A stretch of DNA of 64,000 nt, from positions 38,381-102,380 of IMG/VR virus record IMGVR_UViG_3300017743_000002. The stretch is one strand, 5' to 3'. This document shows positions 18,165 to 25,723 of this stretch, piece after piece; position 1 is the first letter of the stretch; each line of letters opens with the position of its first letter. The position numbers and the translations under genes are program-made. The notes under the pieces were generated by a model. That model made no database searches, was not told the origin of the DNA, and was given only the letters and a program-made list of their open reading frames with translations. The DNA is from a virus.

Positions 18165-18848
18165 TTATTTTTTTCCTATCTTCCAATACATACCACCAGT
18201 AATAAATGGTGCTAATTGTGAGGTATTAGAGTTATTCTGAATACCTAAACCTAATTGAAATAAATTATTCTTTTTATTTTTTAGGATTAACCCAGCTCCA
18301 ACATTACTGATTATATCTTCTTTGTTGAAACCACCATTTAATCCCCAATAAAATTCATTCTTTGGTAATTCTTTCACAATCGTTGTATTATAAACAGTTG
18401 GTATCTTAAAAAACCAATCTATTTCTCTAGATTCAATTGAGTTTTGTGAAATGACATCAGTTAGAATACCAAAGCCTAAATCTCCATTTGGTTTGTTACC
18501 TAATGAATCAGTAACTACATCTGGGAAATCATATGTTAAATTTAATGTATCTTTAACTGTTACTTTTGAAAAGTAATCTTTGATAATTGCAAGTGAATCT
18601 ACATCTACTGGTATCTCCACTTCTTTAATTACTTCTTTTGTAATATACTTTGGTACATACTTTGTTACCTTAACTTCTTTTTCTACATATATGGTATCTG
18701 TTTTTTGTTCTAACAGTTCGTAATCTTTACCATCTACGTTTATTATTTCTTTTTCTTCTTCTTCACCACCACAACTTCTTAATAACAATACCACACATAG
18801 TATCATTATCATTATTGTTTTTAAATCAAATTTCTTTAACAAGTTCAT
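18165..18848 (-). CDS. Phage lipoprotein / membrane-anchored protein with acidic export-like signal
   Basis: The 227-residue protein starts with a short basic stretch, a hydrophobic segment TIMIMILCVVLLL (residues about 11-23) and then RSCGGEEEEKE. The Cys with a preceding L-L-R-S is a plausible, if imperfect, lipobox, and the acidic run right after it resembles lipoprotein export signals described in Bacteroidota surface lipoproteins. Residues 45-85 are rich in KYVPKYITKEV-type repeats; the C-terminal 100 residues alternate polar and hydrophobic residues like outer-membrane beta strands and end in GGMYWKIGKK. It could be a spanin-like lysis protein or a surface protein that blocks other phages; I cannot tell. 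It overlaps the upstream gene by 23 bases. Confidence 0.6.
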   Translation of the reverse strand: MNLLKKFDLKTIMIMILCVVLLLRSCGGEEEEKEIINVDGKDYELLEQKTDTIYVEKEVKVTKYVPKYITKEVIKEVEIPVDVDSLAIIKDYFSKVTVKDTLNLTYDFPDVVTDSLGNKPNGDLGFGILTDVISQNSIESREIDWFFKIPTVYNTTIVKELPKNEFYWGLNGGFNKEDIISNVGAGLILKNKKNNLFQLGLGIQNNSNTSQLAPFITGGMYWKIGKK

Positions 18849-19497
18849 AATTCATAGGTTTTAACTTTTCGTAGGCAGCATTTCTTTTTTCTATAACATC
18901 GATAAGTTCTTTTCTACCATTATCAATATCAGCTTCTATTTGTTTTTTTAGATTTTGAACATCTTCGTTTGATGACCACTTTTCAATAGAACCATCATCA
19001 TTTACATATTTATGAATATTAGTAACTTCATTTAATGCTTGGTTCCATTTTTCTAAAACATCGGTTCCATATGCTGCCATATTAGAGTATATCTTATAAT
19101 CCTCATACTCTTTCCATAATCCATCGACTTTTATTTGCGTTTCTCTTTCAGCTAAACAAGTTGCACAAAATCCAGTTTTATTTATTAATTTTTTATCTGC
19201 GGCTGAATACTTTTTGTTTTTGCTATCATCTCCCTTACACTTAGTTTGTTCTGCTAAGTATTTTCTTACTTTACTAAGTTCATTAGATAATTTAGATTGT
19301 TTTACCTTACCATATGATTTTTGCTCATAAACAACACCATTTTCTTCCCAAATATCACCAACTTCTCGTTTTGTTGTTTCTTTGATATCCGATAAAGATA
19401 TTTGACTATCTTTTTGGTATTCACCGGTTTGAATCATATTTACCAACTTTCTACGAGTTGGGTGCATATATTTTTTATTGAATTTTTTCTCAGCCAT
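18826..19497 (-). CDS. Conserved phage protein with Cys-x2-Cys motif (possible small terminase position)
   Basis: This 223-residue protein contains a cysteine set CKGDD...GFCATCLAERE (residues about 88-120) that may bind zinc, an N-terminal basic segment KYMHPTRRKLVNMIQTG, and a helical C-terminus. I know the pattern from unannotated marine T4-like phage genes. It lies two genes upstream of the large terminase, where T4 has gp16, and could be the small terminase, but no gp16 signature is evident. The 45-base gap upstream holds a ten-base inverted repeat and no good ribosome-binding sequence. Confidence 0.55.
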   Translation of the reverse strand: MAEKKFNKKYMHPTRRKLVNMIQTGEYQKDSQISLSDIKETTKREVGDIWEENGVVYEQKSYGKVKQSKLSNELSKVRKYLAEQTKCKGDDSKNKKYSAADKKLINKTGFCATCLAERETQIKVDGLWKEYEDYKIYSNMAAYGTDVLEKWNQALNEVTNIHKYVNDDGSIEKWSSNEDVQNLKKQIEADIDNGRKELIDVIEKRNAAYEKLKPMNYELVKEI

Positions 19498-19505
19498 ATT
19501 TTGTA

Positions 19506-19529
19506 ACTTATATATTCATATATATAAGT
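19506..19529. repeat. Perfect ten-base inverted repeat upstream of 19497
   Basis: ACTTATATAT and ATATATAAGT are perfect inverted arms separated by four bases, 9 bases before the start codon. Similar ACTTATATAT units occur before the gene at 28242. It may be a promoter/operator; AT-rich chance is possible. Confidence 0.35.
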
Positions 19530-19542
19530 ATTGGGTTTTTTA

Positions 19543-22500
19543 CTATTCGTAAAATAAACCGAGTATTTGATTAAGGGGTGCAAATGTTCCTGTTAGTTTG
19601 AAAGTCTTTCCACCATATACAAATACGATTCCTTCGTTTGGAACTATTTTATTCTTTCCTCCGATAGAAGTTAATCTTTCCAATTCTAATTTTAGTTTTT
19701 TTACTTTCTTAACATCACCTAATTTTTGAACATCTTTTATTGTCTTGTCCAATCTTTTTTTCATATCCCTAACTGCCTTATCAGGATTTACAGTTAGTGC
19801 TGAACTCATAAATGAAAGTACTTCAGCCCCTAAACCTAAGAAGATATTTTCAAATGGTCTTATATTATCCTTAGCCATCTTAGCGTGGTCATTCTTATCA
19901 ATTCCCTTTGCCCATTCTAATGTTTTTTCATCAGATAAATTTTTCTTATCCAATCTAAATGATTTATCGTAGAATGCCCATCTCTTAACTAACCCCATTA
20001 GAGTTTTGTTATCTAATTTAGATGGTGATTTCTTATTTACAAAATCCATCCAAAAAGCTTGATGGTAATCAGCGATTCCATCATTATCTTTTAATTTAAA
20101 TTTCTTTTGTAATTTTGATATTTGTGAATTATACTTTCCTTTAGTTGATGAAAGATTTTTTGATTTTGGTAATTGAACAACTGGTGGTCCTTGAATCGTA
20201 TATGCTGATTGGACTTGTTGATTAACTTGTTTAATCATACCAGCTAATATTCTTGCGGCGTCTTGGTTTTCACCAATAGCAACACCATCTTCATTATACT
20301 CCATTGTTCCGTGGAATACTAATAGTGCTTGTCCGTAAGGTATTACATTAACAGAAGTTGGATAGATTACCTCCAAATTCATAAAACATGCTCCTCCTTT
20401 GAAAATCTTATCTCTCTGCTTTTCACTCAACTTAGATATTGCCTTCGTTAAATCTTTCATTGCGAAGTTATACGCCTTTTCCAATTCTCCTCTTCCAGCA
20501 AACTTCACAGCCACCCCATTAATATCTAATGCACCTTCTCCTTTGTTTTTCAAATGTCCTTTATTTCTCGCTGCAACCAATCTCCCATCTCTCCAACTAA
20601 CTGCCAATGCTTGTCCATCTGTTTTTTCTCTAGTGAGTTCTAAATTACCCTCTAAAGCTTTTTGTACTATATCTTTTAATTGTCCAAAAGTTAAATTGAT
20701 TTCTGTATCGAATGGGTGATTCATATGTCCATAAGCACCTCCTTCCAAAATCAATGATTCAGTAATACCACCACCTAATGCGTATGGTTCATTATACTGA
20801 AGTTTTTCTTTATCAAATTTCTTTCTTAGTTTTTTGATTTCTTTTTCATGTTTATCCATCCACTTTTGGTCTGGATATCCATGCCCTAATCCTTCTTTAA
20901 CTCTTTTATCCTTTATTAACATCTTTAATAATTCACCACCCTTACCTTTGATATCTTTATGTACCATTCTTGAAGTTGGGCCTTGAAATAATTTGATGTA
21001 AAGTTTTTCTAAGTATTCACCCTTTTGTTTATCTGATAGATTCTTAAATACTTTACTTATTTCTCCTCTTCTTTTGTAAACATATGATTTTAAATCATCA
21101 TAGTAAAAGGAGTTGATTTTTTCAGTTACAGGTTCATAACCTTTTTTCTTAGTATTTTTATCGTTTGCTTGATGACCGGGGCTTTTACCATCATCATCAA
21201 AATCAATTGTATCTGGCTCAGCCATTGAACCTCTCTTTGCATATGATGAATATGTATGGTGGTCATTGAAATCCTTTTCAGCTTCTGAAGAAGGTTTACC
21301 ACTTTTTACAGCTTTAAACTTATCAGTAACTTTAGTTGGTAATGATTCAAATTTATATTCTGGGTCTGATGTTTTAAAATCATCCTTTCTCATTATGGTT
21401 TTAGCGATTACTTTATTCGCTTGTTTCATAAATGGAATATTGATTTTACTTCTACTATCTTTTGCTACAATCTGTCCATATAAATCTAAGAAGTTTACAA
21501 AATCTTTTTTCTTCTTTCCTAATCTTTTAAAGAATCCAATTAATTCAGCTTGTGATATTTCTTTTTTATTTCTTGGGTCAGTTAACCTATCGAAGAAATG
21601 TTTATCAGTTAGAACTATATCTACTGGATTAAGTTGTTTATCAGCATACTTATCAATCTTCACCAAATCAGCCATTGGGATTTCATTAACAGTACCTTCT
21701 TTAACAATTCTAAAGTTTACTACCTTTCTACCATTTATAGTTGGCATCCCATGCTCATCTTTACCAATTGTTTTGATGATTGTTTTTTTGTTTTTAAATC
21801 TACCAGTTAGAATTGTATCTCCTATTTTTACTGGAAGTTTTATATCTTCACTTACCACATTACCTTGTGGTTTCTTTTCGTTAGATAAATCTTTAGTTGA
21901 TTGTTTTTTATCATCCTTTAATTCATCAAAATTTATTATAGAATACCCTACCAATCCAGCAATTCTAGTTACATGTCTAAACCATTTATTATAAGCATCA
22001 GTACCATAAAAATCCTTTTGGTTAGTTGCGGTTGTTTTACCAGCAACACCTGCGGGATATGGAGTTACTGCTTTTACAGGTCCTTCAGGATAAATTGGAT
22101 GTGGGTCTATATCAGTAAGTTCATCACTCATAATTTGTGATAAAACAGTATATCCTACCGCCTCTGCTCTTTTCTTAGAAACTCTATCGAATGTATTATA
22201 ATTTGGAAAAATATAATTAGGTCCATCATCAACTGCAGTTTTACCCATAGTGGCTGATGCCTCCTTAATTAAATCATTTCCATAACTAATTAACCAATTT
22301 TCTAATACTTCTTTTGAAATAGTAAAATCTTCGTTTAATGTATTTGTTATAAAATCAAATATCTTTTTATCAAACTTTGGATATGCTCTTTTTGTAAAAA
22401 AGTTTTTCTTATCTTCTTCTGAACCTGATGATAATCCCTTACGAACTTCAGTTCCACTTACACCACCAGCACCTTCAGGTGCTACATAAACGTATCCCTT

Positions 22501-22932
22501 ATCTTCATATCCTTCGAAATCTAAGTTATCTTTGTAAGGGGTAAAGAACTTACCTCTACTACCTAATCTACCAGCATCTTTCTTACCCACAACAGTAATG
22601 AATGCAGTTGTATCTTTATCAAACTTCGTTAGTACCTCAGTTGGTACATACGGATTTTTTACTTGAACAATTTTGTTTTTTGGAATCCCAAACATTTTGG
22701 TAATAATCATTACCTTTTCTTTGAAGTTGAATGGGGATTTATTATTATCGGTTTTATTGGATGTACCGATATACACATTATTCTTTCCGAACTTTTTTAC
22801 TAAGTGGGAATAGGTTGCGTAATGACCTTTATGAAAAGGTTGAAAGCGGCCAGCATAGACTACAACTTTGTTGTCTACACCCTCCGCTTCTCCTAAAATA
22901 CTTTCTATTAAGAATTGAGATAATTCGTTCAT
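19543..22932 (-). CDS. NMNAT-like nucleotidyltransferase fused to a ligase-like nucleotidyltransferase, with capsid-targeting-like N-terminus
   Basis: The 1129-residue protein has at least three parts. Residues 1-10 (MNELSQFLIE) look like a T4 capsid-targeting peptide ending in an L-I-E protease site. Residues 23-200 are an HxGH-superfamily nucleotidyltransferase: GRFQPFHKGH at 28-37, TSNKTDNNKSPF, and a GVSGTEVRKGL segment (157-167) in the place of the ISSTxxR motif, as in NMN/pantetheine adenylyltransferases. The middle (370-680) has a GDTILTGRFKNKKTIIKTIG segment and basic helical regions. Residues 730-1129 carry ordered motifs of covalent nucleotidyltransferases (nucleic-acid ligases/capping enzymes): EKTDG at 769-773 (candidate nucleophile Lys770), FMNLEVIY at 850-857, EGIVF at 1100-1104, FKLTG at 1111-1115. 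Substrates are unknown. A second I-L-E/GG site at 730 just precedes the ligase-like domain. Confidence 0.85.
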   Translation of the reverse strand: MNELSQFLIESILGEAEGVDNKVVVYAGRFQPFHKGHYATYSHLVKKFGKNNVYIGTSNKTDNNKSPFNFKEKVMIITKMFGIPKNKIVQVKNPYVPTEVLTKFDKDTTAFITVVGKKDAGRLGSRGKFFTPYKDNLDFEGYEDKGYVYVAPEGAGGVSGTEVRKGLSSGSEEDKKNFFTKRAYPKFDKKIFDFITNTLNEDFTISKEVLENWLISYGNDLIKEASATMGKTAVDDGPNYIFPNYNTFDRVSKKRAEAVGYTVLSQIMSDELTDIDPHPIYPEGPVKAVTPYPAGVAGKTTATNQKDFYGTDAYNKWFRHVTRIAGLVGYSIINFDELKDDKKQSTKDLSNEKKPQGNVVSEDIKLPVKIGDTILTGRFKNKKTIIKTIGKDEHGMPTINGRKVVNFRIVKEGTVNEIPMADLVKIDKYADKQLNPVDIVLTDKHFFDRLTDPRNKKEISQAELIGFFKRLGKKKKDFVNFLDLYGQIVAKDSRSKINIPFMKQANKVIAKTIMRKDDFKTSDPEYKFESLPTKVTDKFKAVKSGKPSSEAEKDFNDHHTYSSYAKRGSMAEPDTIDFDDDGKSPGHQANDKNTKKKGYEPVTEKINSFYYDDLKSYVYKRRGEISKVFKNLSDKQKGEYLEKLYIKLFQGPTSRMVHKDIKGKGGELLKMLIKDKRVKEGLGHGYPDQKWMDKHEKEIKKLRKKFDKEKLQYNEPYALGGGITESLILEGGAYGHMNHPFDTEINLTFGQLKDIVQKALEGNLELTREKTDGQALAVSWRDGRLVAARNKGHLKNKGEGALDINGVAVKFAGRGELEKAYNFAMKDLTKAISKLSEKQRDKIFKGGACFMNLEVIYPTSVNVIPYGQALLVFHGTMEYNEDGVAIGENQDAARILAGMIKQVNQQVQSAYTIQGPPVVQLPKSKNLSSTKGKYNSQISKLQKKFKLKDNDGIADYHQAFWMDFVNKKSPSKLDNKTLMGLVKRWAFYDKSFRLDKKNLSDEKTLEWAKGIDKNDHAKMAKDNIRPFENIFLGLGAEVLSFMSSALTVNPDKAVRDMKKRLDKTIKDVQKLGDVKKVKKLKLELERLTSIGGKNKIVPNEGIVFVYGGKTFKLTGTFAPLNQILGLFYE

Positions 22933-22960
22933 CTGATATAGTACTATTTCCTTTGTACTA

Positions 22961-22968
22961 TATAAATA
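22961..22968 (-). promoter_or_regulatory. Candidate late promoter element upstream of 22932
   Basis: TATTTATA on the coding strand (CTATATTTATATAG), exactly 29 bases before the ATG of the nucleotidyltransferase-ligase fusion. Confidence 0.5.
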
Positions 22969-22990
22969 TAGAATTTATTACTTTTACCAA

Positions 22991-23395
22991 TTATACTTTA
23001 ACAAATGGAGAATCTACAACTTCGCCACCGTCAACGCCGTTGTTTCCACCTCGTCCACCTTGTTGTGCCTGTTGTTCCATTTGTTCTTTAATAGCTGGGT
23101 TATAAGTAACTGTACCCTTTTCTAAATCTAATTGACCTCTTGGGTAATCTCTTTCTAACTTATTCAACTCTTTTCTAAGCTCAGCGTTAACTTCTTTGAA
23201 GTTAGTTTCAGCTTGAGTGAATGCCTCATCAATTCTTTCTAAATCAGAATGTAATTGATTTTTTCTAATATGCAACTCACCAATTTGACCCATTAGTTGT
23301 TGTAACTGTCCATTATATCCTTTGATTTCTTTGACCTTATCTTCTGATAATTCAGCCGTTCTTAAATCAATCGATGTTTTTTGTTCTTTTGCCAT
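22991..23395 (-). CDS. Small coiled-coil protein, paralogue of 27964-28242
   Basis: The 134-residue protein is a long predicted coiled coil (residues 10-95) followed by YPRGQLDLEKGTVTYNP and a Gly/Asn-rich tail with RGGNNGVDGG. Its YPRGQLDLEKGTVT segment matches YKNGQIDLDKGTIT in the 92-residue protein at 27964-28242, so the two are paralogues. Similar small coiled-coil proteins are found in other marine T4-like phages; function unknown. The two copies bracket the glycosylation operon. Confidence 0.65.
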   Translation of the reverse strand: MAKEQKTSIDLRTAELSEDKVKEIKGYNGQLQQLMGQIGELHIRKNQLHSDLERIDEAFTQAETNFKEVNAELRKELNKLERDYPRGQLDLEKGTVTYNPAIKEQMEQQAQQGGRGGNNGVDGGEVVDSPFVKV

Positions 23396-23431
23396 ATGAC
23401 TATAAATTAATTAATTTGTTTTGAATTCGTA

Positions 23432-23439
23432 TATAAATA
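23432..23439 (-). promoter_or_regulatory. Candidate late promoter element upstream of 23395
   Basis: TATTTATA on the coding strand (ATATATTTATATACG), 37 bases before the start codon, between the coiled-coil gene and the end of the glycosylation operon. Confidence 0.45.
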
Positions 23440-23445
23440 TATAAA

Positions 23446-24201
23446 TTATAAGTTTTCGTAATCTATTGTTGTAACACCTCTCTTTTGTACTACTTGTGCT
23501 GAACAACGATTTCCGAACTGTATTGATTTTGGAATATCATCAGTATCTAATAACATTTTAACAAACCCTGCTACAAATGTATCACCAGCTCCTGAGATAT
23601 CCATTATCTCTACTTTTTCGGTTGGATATGATATACCTTTGTACATACATCCATCCTTATCTAATGTAATTATTAGCTTTTCTAAAATCCAATCGTTTTT
23701 TTCAATAAATTCTTTATTATTTTCAAACTCTGAACGATTTAGTTTTATGAATCGTAAATCCTTACACCAATTACCCAATTGCTTCTTTGTATCACAAATT
23801 ACATTTGGATGTTTGAATCCGATATATGCTATATCTTCTTCGGTTAGGAATCCCTTATTGTAATCAGAAACTACAATCATTTGGTATTCCCAATAATCTA
23901 TATCGGTAAGTAGTTTGTTACCTATCCTATCGATATTTTTTTCTTCATCAATTCTTAATAATAAAGTGTTTGATGATTCGTGAATATGTCTTGTCTTTGT
24001 AATGGGAGATTTTTGATGATGAAAATCCACATCAATACTCAATGATGTTAAGTTAGCTAATACATTCATTCCCATTCCACCATTGAAAACTTCTCTTTTT
24101 GGAATAAATACAGGAGCAGGTCCTTCGGGTGAAAGACGGGGTGTATCTCCATAAATGAAGATATCATCACATTGTTCTCCTATTAATAAAACTTTACTCA
24201 T
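23446..24201 (-). CDS. hldA: PfkB-family heptose-7-phosphate kinase-like protein (HldE kinase domain / HldA)
   Basis: This 251-residue protein follows the PfkB sugar-kinase pattern of the N-terminal half of HldE/RfaE: RLSPEGPAPVF at residues 22-32 (substrate loop), GGMGMNVLANL at 41-51, VSDYNKGFLT at 111-120, and the catalytic GAGDTF at 204-209 with Asp207 as base. The family phosphorylates D-glycero-beta-D-manno-heptose 7-phosphate at C1. It is shorter than typical (about 310 residues), mainly through short loops, but all core motifs remain. It overlaps the next upstream gene by eight bases in a four-gene operon with the nucleotidyltransferase and the heptosyltransferase, so heptose is the likely substrate; another sugar phosphate is possible. 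Confidence 0.8.
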   Translation of the reverse strand: MSKVLLIGEQCDDIFIYGDTPRLSPEGPAPVFIPKREVFNGGMGMNVLANLTSLSIDVDFHHQKSPITKTRHIHESSNTLLLRIDEEKNIDRIGNKLLTDIDYWEYQMIVVSDYNKGFLTEEDIAYIGFKHPNVICDTKKQLGNWCKDLRFIKLNRSEFENNKEFIEKNDWILEKLIITLDKDGCMYKGISYPTEKVEIMDISGAGDTFVAGFVKMLLDTDDIPKSIQFGNRCSAQVVQKRGVTTIDYENL

Positions 24202-24577
24202 CTAATAATCCAGTTGTTGAGAATCCTTCTACTTTAGGGAAGTATTCTATTTTCTTAGCATGTTTTCTACCAATAATACCTTTCGTTTTGTATTCTTCTC
24301 CAATTACAAAAATATCTGGTTGGTATTCTTTTATAGCATCAGATAATTCTTTATCGGTATCAAATACCACAATACCATTAACTCCATTAATTTGAAGTAG
24401 ATTATATATTCTTTGTTTTTCATTATGAAAAGGTCTATTATCTCCCTTTGATTCTTTTACTCTTCTATCAGAATCAATTCCTATCATTAATTTTTCTCCC
24501 AATGATTTTGCATGTGCAATTAATTGAAAGTGTCCGTGATGAAGAACATCGAAACAACCATTAATCCAAATCTTCAT
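24194..24577 (-). CDS. hldC: Heptose-phosphate nucleotidyltransferase-like protein (HldE C-domain / HldC)
   Basis: The 127-residue protein is a minimal cytidylyltransferase-like enzyme: GCFDVLHHGHFQLI at residues 7-20 with the HxGH signature at 13-16, an ESKGDNRPF segment, QRIYNLLQINGV, and a late VEGFSTTGLLDE that fits the ISTT motif position. This matches the C-terminal half of HldE, which makes ADP-D-glycero-D-manno-heptose, though glycerol-3-phosphate cytidylyltransferases share the motifs. The kinase gene overlaps its 3' end by eight bases, giving a split HldE. GmhA and GmhB are absent here, so the host would have to supply upstream heptose phosphates and the intermediate dephosphorylation. 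Confidence 0.8.
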   Translation of the reverse strand: MKIWINGCFDVLHHGHFQLIAHAKSLGEKLMIGIDSDRRVKESKGDNRPFHNEKQRIYNLLQINGVNGIVVFDTDKELSDAIKEYQPDIFVIGEEYKTKGIIGRKHAKKIEYFPKVEGFSTTGLLDE

Positions 24578-25723
24578 TTATAAAAACTTTTTTAATTCAC
24601 TTATTACCATATCTGAAGTAATCTCCTTAGTACACTCAAATTGTCTGTTAGTACCCTTATGGTCAGGACACCAATCCCAATCACCAGCATCTAATCCTAA
24701 TCGGTTAAAACATCCACTACACTTTCCTTTAGGTGAACCGATTCTTACACAATCTTTCATTTCTGCCCAAAGCTCTGAGAATCCACTAATCAAAACTGTC
24801 TTTGTTCCTAACGCCCAACTTAACCAACTCAATCCACTACCAATACCAATGAATGCTTTTGATTTAGCCATTTCATCCATAACTGATTCTAATGGTCCTT
24901 CTGGGTGTTTTATTATTCCCTTTGGGTGTGTGTTACCCATATAGTTATCACCCTCTTTTGAAAGTAATTTAACTTTATAGCCTTTATCATTTAACCAATC
25001 TACTACATCCTGCCAACCAGTTGGGTTGTTCCAATATTTTGGTTGAGCAGTTCCATGTATTGCTATTGTGATTAGTTTATCATCTTTCTCAACATTTCTA
25101 TCTTTTAACTTTGGTTTTATTTCTTTATATTCCAATCCTAATATGTCAGTTGCCATTTTTTGCATAGTAACTTCTTTTGGGTCTGTTGGATTTTTAAAGT
25201 AATCAATACTACCATCATTATAAAATAATCCCAAATTGTACATAGCATATAAATTAGGAACAACATCACCTGGCTTCACAAACTCAATATTAGGATATTG
25301 TTTTTTTAACATATCATTATGAAATGTAGATGTAACTATTTTACAATTATGTTGTTTACCAAACTCCTCAACATATGGAAACCATGCCAATGTATCTCCC
25401 AATGCTTTTGAATCTAGTGCAATATAAACTCGCTTATTAGTTGCATTATAATTTTTTTCAACTACAAGTTTATCGTTTTGCCAAACTCTAATTGTCCAAT
25501 CTACGAAATATCTAATATTAGATTTAGCCCAATGATTTGTTTTTAGTTCAGTTTCATAATGTATAAAATTTGTTTTTTTATCTATAAATTCAACTCTATA
25601 TGTTAAATTCTCTGAACCTAATATTTCAACACATGCACCATTTACATAATCTACTTTTACATAATCTTTTATTTCAACTATGTTATTATTATTTCTTTTT
25701 ATATTATCGTAAATCATTTCCAA
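24578..25723 (-). CDS. TibC/AAH-type protein O-heptosyltransferase
   Basis: This 381-residue protein matches the bacterial autotransporter heptosyltransferase family (GT9-like). The N-terminal 90 residues are a beta domain (YVNGACVEILGS, then RYFVDWTIRVWQN); the catalytic part begins at VYIALDSKALGDTLAWFPYVEEF near residue 100, and the nucleotide-sugar region has GLSWLSWALGTKTVLISGFSE. The C-terminus has the family's cysteine finger: Cys335-x2-Cys338, Cys352 and Cys364, within GDWDWCPDHKG and FECTKEIT. In TibC this finger binds iron and the enzyme moves heptose from ADP-heptose to Ser residues of autotransporter beta-helices. Here the likely acceptor is a phage fibre. It abuts the nucleotidyltransferase gene and overlaps the upstream gene by ten bases. 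Confidence 0.88.
   Translation of the reverse strand: MEMIYDNIKRNNNNIVEIKDYVKVDYVNGACVEILGSENLTYRVEFIDKKTNFIHYETELKTNHWAKSNIRYFVDWTIRVWQNDKLVVEKNYNATNKRVYIALDSKALGDTLAWFPYVEEFGKQHNCKIVTSTFHNDMLKKQYPNIEFVKPGDVVPNLYAMYNLGLFYNDGSIDYFKNPTDPKEVTMQKMATDILGLEYKEIKPKLKDRNVEKDDKLITIAIHGTAQPKYWNNPTGWQDVVDWLNDKGYKVKLLSKEGDNYMGNTHPKGIIKHPEGPLESVMDEMAKSKAFIGIGSGLSWLSWALGTKTVLISGFSELWAEMKDCVRIGSPKGKCSGCFNRLGLDAGDWDWCPDHKGTNRQFECTKEITSDMVISELKKFL

Noticed and set aside
21266-21994. 242-codon open frame on the plus strand
   Set aside because: It is fully antisense to the nucleotidyltransferase-ligase gene, whose motifs are strong; no promoter or ribosome-binding site and typical shadow composition (Leu/Ser/Phe-rich).
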